A stretch of DNA of 64,000 nt, from NCBI RefSeq assembly GCF_900107375.1, contig NZ_FNPT01000003.1, positions 186,001 through 250,000 of the forward strand. The letters run 5' to 3'. Position 1 is the stretch's first letter. Every line of letters starts with the position of its first letter. This document shows, piece after piece, positions 60,037-64,000 of the stretch. The notes beneath the pieces were generated by a model. The model searched no databases. It was not told the origin of the DNA and saw only the letters and a list, made by a program, of their open reading frames with translations. Origin of the DNA: Lysobacter sp. yr284. Lineage in GTDB: Bacteria; Pseudomonadota; Gammaproteobacteria; Xanthomonadales; Xanthomonadaceae. A program made the position numbers and the translations under genes.

Positions 60037-60690
60037 CTATGCGTTCTGCTTCTCTTTGACAAAGAAAGTTTCGTCAAGAAACTCATAAAGGTCTACGGCA
60101 GAGGATAAGTCTGGGTTGAGTCCGGAGGAGAATGAGCAGCACCATACTATTTTACCTTGCCGCATACACTCTTCAATGACAGGTATGTAATCGCCATCCC
60201 CGCTGTACAAGAGTAGAAGTTCAACACTATTTGTATGGGCTGCTCGCATCATATCTATCACGATGTTAATGTCGACATTTCTTGTTTTCCGGCTTTTGGA
60301 TGGCTTGTGATAGACGCGCGGGAGGATCTGCGCGGAACCTTTGGGGATTTGATGGTCGAATTCGTGTTCGAACTCGAAACTAGTGCTGGCAATTTTGGTT
60401 TTCAGTTCCCTTAGTTTTGTCTGGTCTCCAGTAGTGCTGGTGTAATAGGTGACTCGCTGTATGTCCATGCATGACCAAGTCGTAAGGCCCGGATGCCATA
60501 CAAAGGCATCTTTGATGTGGACTACCCCCTTCCGAGGTTTCCGCCCAGCCTCCAATAGAGCTTGATATCTCATGACAAGGTTCTCGCCATCTACGAATAC
60601 CTGTACTTTCGGAATCGACATGTGTGCACCAATTGCAGGGGGCAACTCTTTGAATGCTTGTAAACGTAATAAAGCCTTGAAGTCGGACAT
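60037..60690 (-). CDS. NYN-domain (PIN-like) RNase
   Basis: A 217-residue protein with a NYN domain of the LabA/DUF88 kind, a PIN-like metal-dependent RNase fold. The acidic active-site motifs are kept: VFVDGENLVMRYQALLE (first Asp), RNVDINIVIDMM (middle Asp), and LLYSGDGDYIPVIEECMRQG (SGDGDY). A basic patch (KPSKSRKTRN) precedes the middle motif. AT-rich codon use marks it as foreign to this genome. The Met at 60621 (MSIPKVQVF) is an alternative start. Stand-alone NYN proteins may act in RNA turnover or defence; neither is shown here. Confidence 0.8.
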   Translation of the reverse strand: MSDFKALLRLQAFKELPPAIGAHMSIPKVQVFVDGENLVMRYQALLEAGRKPRKGVVHIKDAFVWHPGLTTWSCMDIQRVTYYTSTTGDQTKLRELKTKIASTSFEFEHEFDHQIPKGSAQILPRVYHKPSKSRKTRNVDINIVIDMMRAAHTNSVELLLLYSGDGDYIPVIEECMRQGKIVWCCSFSSGLNPDLSSAVDLYEFLDETFFVKEKQNA

Positions 60691-60762
60691 GTCTGATTGA
60701 CACTCATAGAGAATGCCTGCAAATTTGCGTGCACGGAGCCTCTAAACTCCCCACACAGCGGC

Positions 60763-60788
60763 ACCCACCCCGTCATTGGTGGGTTTTT
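60763..60788 (+). terminator. rho-independent terminator at the island edge
   Basis: ACCCACC (60763-60769) and GGTGGGT (60778-60784) form a 7-bp stem with an 8-base loop, followed by a five-T run (60784-60788). It acts on plus-strand transcripts, yet no plus-strand gene lies upstream within the island. Confidence 0.65.
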
Positions 60789-60810
60789 CGTGCCTGACGT
60801 CTAGGCATGG

Positions 60811-60930
60811 CGACGCGTGTACCTGCGTCGGGAGGGCGGCTAATACAACACCCGCAAGGGGAATACGCCCGCCGTCTGTGTGCGGTTTAGAGCCTCCCGA
60901 CACCCCGCCGGCGCGTCCGCGTCCGGCGGG
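60811..60930 (+). ncRNA. candidate structured RNA leader
   Basis: Helices visible by eye: long-range P1 GTCGGGAGG (60827-60835) with CCTCCCGAC (60893-60901); P2 GCGG (60836-60839) with CCGC (60869-60872); P3 CCC-GCAA-GGG (60851-60860), a GNRA tetraloop; and a separate hairpin CCCGCCGG (60904-60911) with CCGGCGGG (60923-60930). A fifth hairpin, CGACGC (60811-60816) with GCGTCG (60825-60830), shares bases with P1, so the two exclude each other. The block ends 28 bases before the small gene at 60959. Layout is like a leader or riboswitch, or a small RNA of the kind carried by Xanthomonas integron cassettes. The minus strand, facing the NYN gene, is also possible. Confidence 0.55.
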
Positions 60931-60958
60931 TTCCCCGCCAAGGACAGGAGTACCGCGT

Positions 60959-61243
60959 ATGCCCCGCAAGCCCGATCTCACGCCTCCGCAGGAGGGAGTG
61001 GTGATGCCCGTTGAGGCGTTCAAAGCCCTCTCCGCCTTCCAGCAGGAACTGCAGGGCATCGTGCGAACCCTGCAGCCCGAGGTGTTGATCGAAATCGGCT
61101 ACCCGGCCGGGCAGGATCACCGTTTGTTGCGCGAGGTCTTCCAGGCGCTGGCCCGGCGCCTGGACCCGGTCATGGAGGCCTGTGTCTGGACGCCCACGGG
61201 GGATGAGGCCGCCGGGGCGGCGGGGGCGAGGCGCCTGCACTGA
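60959..61243 (+). CDS. small orphan protein downstream of the structured RNA
   Basis: A 94-residue protein, probably helical in the middle (VEAFKALSAFQQELQGIVRT and LLREVFQALARRLDPVMEAC), with a Pro-rich start and Ala/Gly-rich end. AGGAG is 8 bases before the ATG at 60959, so translation is likely. The family is not recognised. Unlike the island it follows, its codons are GC-rich. It lies between the structured block and the 21-bp repeat array, so it may be the product controlled by that leader. Confidence 0.6.
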   Translation: MPRKPDLTPPQEGVVMPVEAFKALSAFQQELQGIVRTLQPEVLIEIGYPAGQDHRLLREVFQALARRLDPVMEACVWTPTGDEAAGAAGARRLH

Positions 61244-61260
61244 GGGCGCGAGGTCCCGGT

Positions 61261-61292
61261 TTGGCGACGTCAGGGCGTCAACCGGTCGCCAA
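61261..61292 (+). terminator. hairpin after the small orphan gene
   Basis: TTGGCGAC (61261-61268) pairs with GTCGCCAA (61285-61292) around a 16-base loop, 17 bases after the stop codon. There is no T-run. Confidence 0.4.
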
Positions 61293-61805
61293 GCCCCGGA
61301 AACGGGCCGCTGGAGCCCGGTTACGGCCCGAGAAGCGCCAACCGCAAGCCAAAATGCCTTGCGCGCAAGCCGAAAAGCGTTGCGCGCAAAGCAATCTGCT
61401 TGGCGGTTGAGCCAATTTCCCTCGGTCGCGAGCCGCGCCGGCCGGGCCGCAATCCTGCGTATCCCGGCCGCAAGCCAATTTGCTTCGCGCTTGGGCCGCG
61501 AAGACTTGCGCGCCACGGTTCATTCCTTGCGTTCGCAACGCCAATCGCCTTGCGCGCGAGCCTTCTGGCTTGCGCGCAAGGCTCGGTGCTTTACGTTTGG
61601 AGCAAAACGCCTCGCGCACGAGGCATTTTGGCTTGCGAACGCAACAAGCTGAGCGTTGCACGCAAGCCGAATAGGCTGCGGCCGGTCCGCGAAGTGTTGC
61701 GGCCGGGTCTCGGCGGCTTGCGCGCAAGCCATGAAGCCTCGTTCGCGGCCCCGCACGCCTTGCGACCGGGCCGGCGCGTGTCGCGGGCGCGAGCCCAGGC
61801 CGCGG
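61280..61805. repeat. degenerate tandem array of 21-bp palindromic units
   Basis: About 22-25 head-to-tail units of 21 bases fill the gap between two convergent genes. The best units run 61343-61363, 61364-61384 and 61469-61489, with consensus CGCAAGCCNAATNGCCTTGCG; each unit is an imperfect palindrome, so TTGCG-CGCAA recurs at the joints. Phase slips of 2-7 bases occur near 61330 and 61532. As 21 is seven codons, several frames stay open and read as heptads such as LARKAFW, but no ribosome site or codon bias supports a gene. The remainder of 61244-61810 holds no other feature. Confidence 0.75.
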
Positions 61806-61810
61806 TCGAG

Positions 61811-62926
61811 TTATCGCTTGGCAGCAGGCCCCGGCGATACGTAGAACTCGGCGATCTTCGGAATGAATCGCTGCGGATTCGCCCCCGCAAGATTGGTCAA
61901 CACCACGATAGCCAAGCCGTCGTCCGGATAGACGATGAAGGCCGCACGGGCGCCGCCGATGCCGGCCACTTGCCGCGGCGGCGCGGCCTGCAGCACCGGC
62001 CAGCCGGCGCCCCAGGCGCTGTCGCTGCCGTCGTTCAACTTCTCCGGCGTCCACATGCGTTGCACGGCGTCCTTGGGGATCAGGCGGCCGTTCGACACGG
62101 CGATGAGCCAGTGCGACAGCTCTTCGGCCGTGGTCTGGATGCCGCCGCCGGCCCACAGGCTGTAGGGCATGTCGTAGATCCAGCGCGACAGGCGGTCGCT
62201 GTCGTTCTTGGCCAGGGTGCCGCGCGGGGTGTGGCTGTAGATGGTCGCGGCGTTGGGCACGAGGTCGTAGCTGTCGCCGAAGGTGGTCAGCGGCATGCCC
62301 ACCACGGCGAACTGGCGCTGCGCGAGGTATTGCTCGTAGGGCATGCCGGTCTGTTTGACGATGATCTGCGCCAGCAGGCCGTAGTTGGTCTGGTTGTAGG
62401 CGAAGCGCTCGCCGATGGGGGCGTCCAGGGGCAGGGCCTTGACGGCGTTCCATGCGGCGGCTTCGTTGCCGCCGCCGATCAGCCCGCGTTGGTCGACGAT
62501 GTCGGGCAGGCCGGAGGTGTGGCCGAGCAGTTGGCGCACGCGGATCGGCCGCCAGGCGGCGGGCAGGTCGTCGAGGTAGCGCGAGGCCGGGGCGTCGGGG
62601 TCCACGTGCCCGGCCTGCGCGAGTTGCATCAGGGCGACGCCGGTGAAGGATTTGGTCGCGGAGTTGATCGGGAACAGGGTCTTGGGCGTCGCCGGCACTT
62701 TGTTTTCGACGTTGGCGTAGCCGTAGCTCTCCGACAAAACGACCCGGCCATCCTTGACGACGGCGAGTTGCAGGCCCGGGATGCGCTGTTGCGCCATGGT
62801 TTGCTGCACGTACTTGCGGGCCTGTCGGTTGGCGTCTTGCAGCGTGGTGGCCGCAAGGGCCAGACACGGGAACGACAGTAGTGCCGCGGCGACGATCGCG
62901 GCGGCGTGGGGCTTCTTAAGCAGCAT
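61811..62926 (-). CDS. exported serine hydrolase (class C beta-lactamase family)
   Basis: A 371-residue exported protein of the AmpC/penicillin-binding family. Signal peptide ending near ALAAT (residue 26); SxxK in INSATKSFTGVAL (nucleophile Ser and base Lys); YxN-like motif in RFAYNQTNYG; and a GIGGARAAF segment in place of the KTG box. Such proteins include esterases, D-aminopeptidases and peptidases rather than antibiotic resistance enzymes, and the absence of KTG argues against a true beta-lactamase. Lone gene. Confidence 0.85.
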   Translation of the reverse strand: MLLKKPHAAAIVAAALLSFPCLALAATTLQDANRQARKYVQQTMAQQRIPGLQLAVVKDGRVVLSESYGYANVENKVPATPKTLFPINSATKSFTGVALMQLAQAGHVDPDAPASRYLDDLPAAWRPIRVRQLLGHTSGLPDIVDQRGLIGGGNEAAAWNAVKALPLDAPIGERFAYNQTNYGLLAQIIVKQTGMPYEQYLAQRQFAVVGMPLTTFGDSYDLVPNAATIYSHTPRGTLAKNDSDRLSRWIYDMPYSLWAGGGIQTTAEELSHWLIAVSNGRLIPKDAVQRMWTPEKLNDGSDSAWGAGWPVLQAAPPRQVAGIGGARAAFIVYPDDGLAIVVLTNLAGANPQRFIPKIAEFYVSPGPAAKR

Positions 62927-63183
62927 GCAGTTCCCTGTGGCGTATCCGCCGATGAGGTGATGTCCGACCCTGGCCGGGCGATGCCCGCAGCCAGCCCGGT
63001 GGGTGGATGTGCCGGGCGGGGCGAGGGTTTAAACCGCCCGTTGGCCCGGCGGGGAGGTTCGGTCCGCGGCCCCGAACTCTTACAATGCCCCGGTCCCCCC
63101 GCAAACCGGCCGCGTTCCTGCGCCGGCCGCGTGTTCCCCCGTTCCCCAGACACGGCGCCCGACCGCGCCATCGGATGTATCGC

Positions 63184-64000
63184 ATGCTTCGACTGACCGA
63201 CCTCAAATTGCCGTTGGACCACCCCGAGGCGGCGCTGCGCGAGGCGATCGTGGCGCGGCTGGGCATCGCCGCCGATGAATTGACTGGTTACACCATCGCC
63301 AAGCGCAGCTACGACGCGCGCCGGCGCGGCGCGATCGTGCTGATCTATTCGGTCGATGTGGATACCCCGCGCGAGGCCGACATCCTGCGGCGCCTGCAGC
63401 TGGACGCCGAGGCCGCGGAGTTCGCGAAGGCCGGCGACGGTGGCAAGGTGATGCGCACGCCGGACACGAGTTACAAATTCGTAGCGCGCGCGCCGAGCGA
63501 GTTGCCGCTGCGTCCGCTCGTCATCGGCATGGGGCCGTGCGGCCTGTTCGCGGGCCTGGTGCTCGCGCAGATGGGCTTTAAGCCGATCATCCTGGAGCGC
63601 GGCAAGGCCGTGCGCGAGCGGACCAAGGACACCTGGGGGCTGTGGCGCAAGAAGACGCTGAACCCGGAATCGAACGTGCAGTTCGGCGAGGGCGGGGCGG
63701 GCACGTTCTCCGACGGCAAGCTGTGGAGCCAGATCAGCGACCCGAAGCACTACGGGCGCAAGGTGATCGACGAGTTCGTCCGCGCCGGCGCGCCGGAGGA
63801 GATCGCTTACGTCAGCAAGCCGCACATCGGCACCTTCCGGCTGGTGTCGATGGTTGAGGAGATGCGCGCCACCATCGAGTCGCTGGGCGGCGAAATCCGC
63901 TTCAGCCACCGCGTCGACGATCTGCTGGTCGAAACCGACGGCGACGGCGTGCGGCATGTGCGCGGGGTGACGCTGGACAGCGGCGAGCAGCTGCGCGCCG
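63184..64000 (+). CDS. FAD-dependent dehydrogenase, COG2509 type (5' part)
   Basis: The first 272 residues of a gene that runs off the right edge. Starts MLRLTDLKLPLDHPEAALREAI with a small ferredoxin-fold N-terminal domain (to about 95); the FAD-binding motif VIGMGPCGLFAGLVLAQMG follows at about 112-130, with a Cys in the Gly-rich loop, then NPESNVQFGEGGAGTFSDGK, the signature of COG2509 uncharacterised FAD dehydrogenases. The substrate for the family is not known. The 257-base gap before it shows no other gene. Confidence 0.87.
   Translation, partial: MLRLTDLKLPLDHPEAALREAIVARLGIAADELTGYTIAKRSYDARRRGAIVLIYSVDVDTPREADILRRLQLDAEAAEFAKAGDGGKVMRTPDTSYKFVARAPSELPLRPLVIGMGPCGLFAGLVLAQMGFKPIILERGKAVRERTKDTWGLWRKKTLNPESNVQFGEGGAGTFSDGKLWSQISDPKHYGRKVIDEFVRAGAPEEIAYVSKPHIGTFRLVSMVEEMRATIESLGGEIRFSHRVDDLLVETDGDGVRHVRGVTLDSGEQLRA

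Larger units (their letters stand above)
59411..60780. other. AT-rich island downstream of lanM
   Basis: From about 59335 to 60780 the base composition is visibly AT-rich against the ~70% GC surroundings, with runs such as TTTTGTTATCAG and CAAAATAATTTC. It holds two minus-strand genes (59516-59833 and 60037-60690). The stretches 59411-59515 and 59834-60036 show no gene. No integrase, transposase or clear flanking repeat was seen. The island looks horizontally acquired. Confidence 0.7.

Noticed and set aside
59335-60780. Prophage or integrative element
   Set aside because: No integrase, recombinase, phage structural gene or flanking direct repeat was found, so only a composition island is claimed.
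60763-60930. Transfer RNA or tmRNA at the island edge
   Set aside because: No cloverleaf with a T-loop (GTTCGA type) or CCA end could be drawn; the stems fit another structure.
61182-61652. Open frames through the 21-bp array reading as heptad repeats
   Set aside because: The period of 21 keeps several frames open at once. None has a convincing start, and divergence does not favour third positions in any one frame.
61280-61805. CRISPR array
   Set aside because: There are no unique spacers between conserved repeats; the units are contiguous, 21 bases long and degenerate, and no cas gene is near.
61811-62926. Antibiotic-resistance beta-lactamase
   Set aside because: The SxxK and YxN motifs fit the family, but the KTG box is not present and the gene has no ampR-like neighbour.

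Overview
The window is bulk high-GC gram-negative DNA with strong third-position G/C bias. Its gene content points to a Lysobacter-like member of the Xanthomonadaceae: three TonB-dependent receptors, an OprP-type porin, an ECF-sigma/Ser-Thr-kinase pair, a malate:quinone oxidoreductase, an effector carrying what reads as the Xanthomonadales type IV secretion C-terminal domain (XVIPCD), and the TGTAGGAGCGGCGCAAGCCG intergenic repeat in inverted pairs. I see no tRNA, rRNA, CRISPR array, insertion sequence or replication origin. The genus is an inference.

1-12.3 kb: the end of a DUF4198 protein; a Lys/Ala-rich DUF4287 protein; a secreted DNA/RNA non-specific nuclease; a nitric-oxide module (nsrR, a divergent group III truncated globin, hmp) with two likely NsrR operators; an OmpA-like lipoprotein with a 17-residue repeat; a siderophore receptor; two tandem paralogues of an unrecognised secreted family; and a metallo-beta-lactamase-fold protein lacking the usual metal motif. 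12.4-25.3 kb: mqo; a TonB receptor coupled to a secreted di-heme peroxidase; an FAD oxidoreductase; small redox genes; a LysR regulator divergent from an MFS exporter and a hydrolase; a DUF2383 stress protein; MgtC.

25.3-39.6 kb: topoisomerase IB, then an iron operon (receptor, two small membrane proteins, PepSY ferric reductase, siderophore esterase) that could import a siderophore, reduce its iron and cleave it; then a lipoprotein MBL hydrolase, a heme oxygenase overlapping a DUF454 membrane gene, a tricorn-like protease and small proteins. 39.7-55.8 kb: a PAS-GGDEF-EAL c-di-GMP protein, an ECF sigma factor with a transmembrane Ser/Thr kinase, an operon of an unknown helical protein with Mn-SOD and a ZIP transporter, the predicted effector with two related nuclease-like modules, an amidohydrolase, an SDR/AraC divergent pair, a porin and an esterase.

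55.8-61.8 kb is the most unusual part. A minimal class II lanthipeptide locus (precursor peptide plus LanM) has a clear promoter and an intercistronic terminator-like hairpin but no transporter or protease. It runs into an AT-rich island of about 1.4 kb with an unknown gene and a NYN-domain nuclease, then a block that folds like a structured RNA ahead of a small orphan gene, then a degenerate tandem array of 21-bp palindromic units. The window ends with a serine hydrolase and the start of a COG2509-type FAD dehydrogenase.
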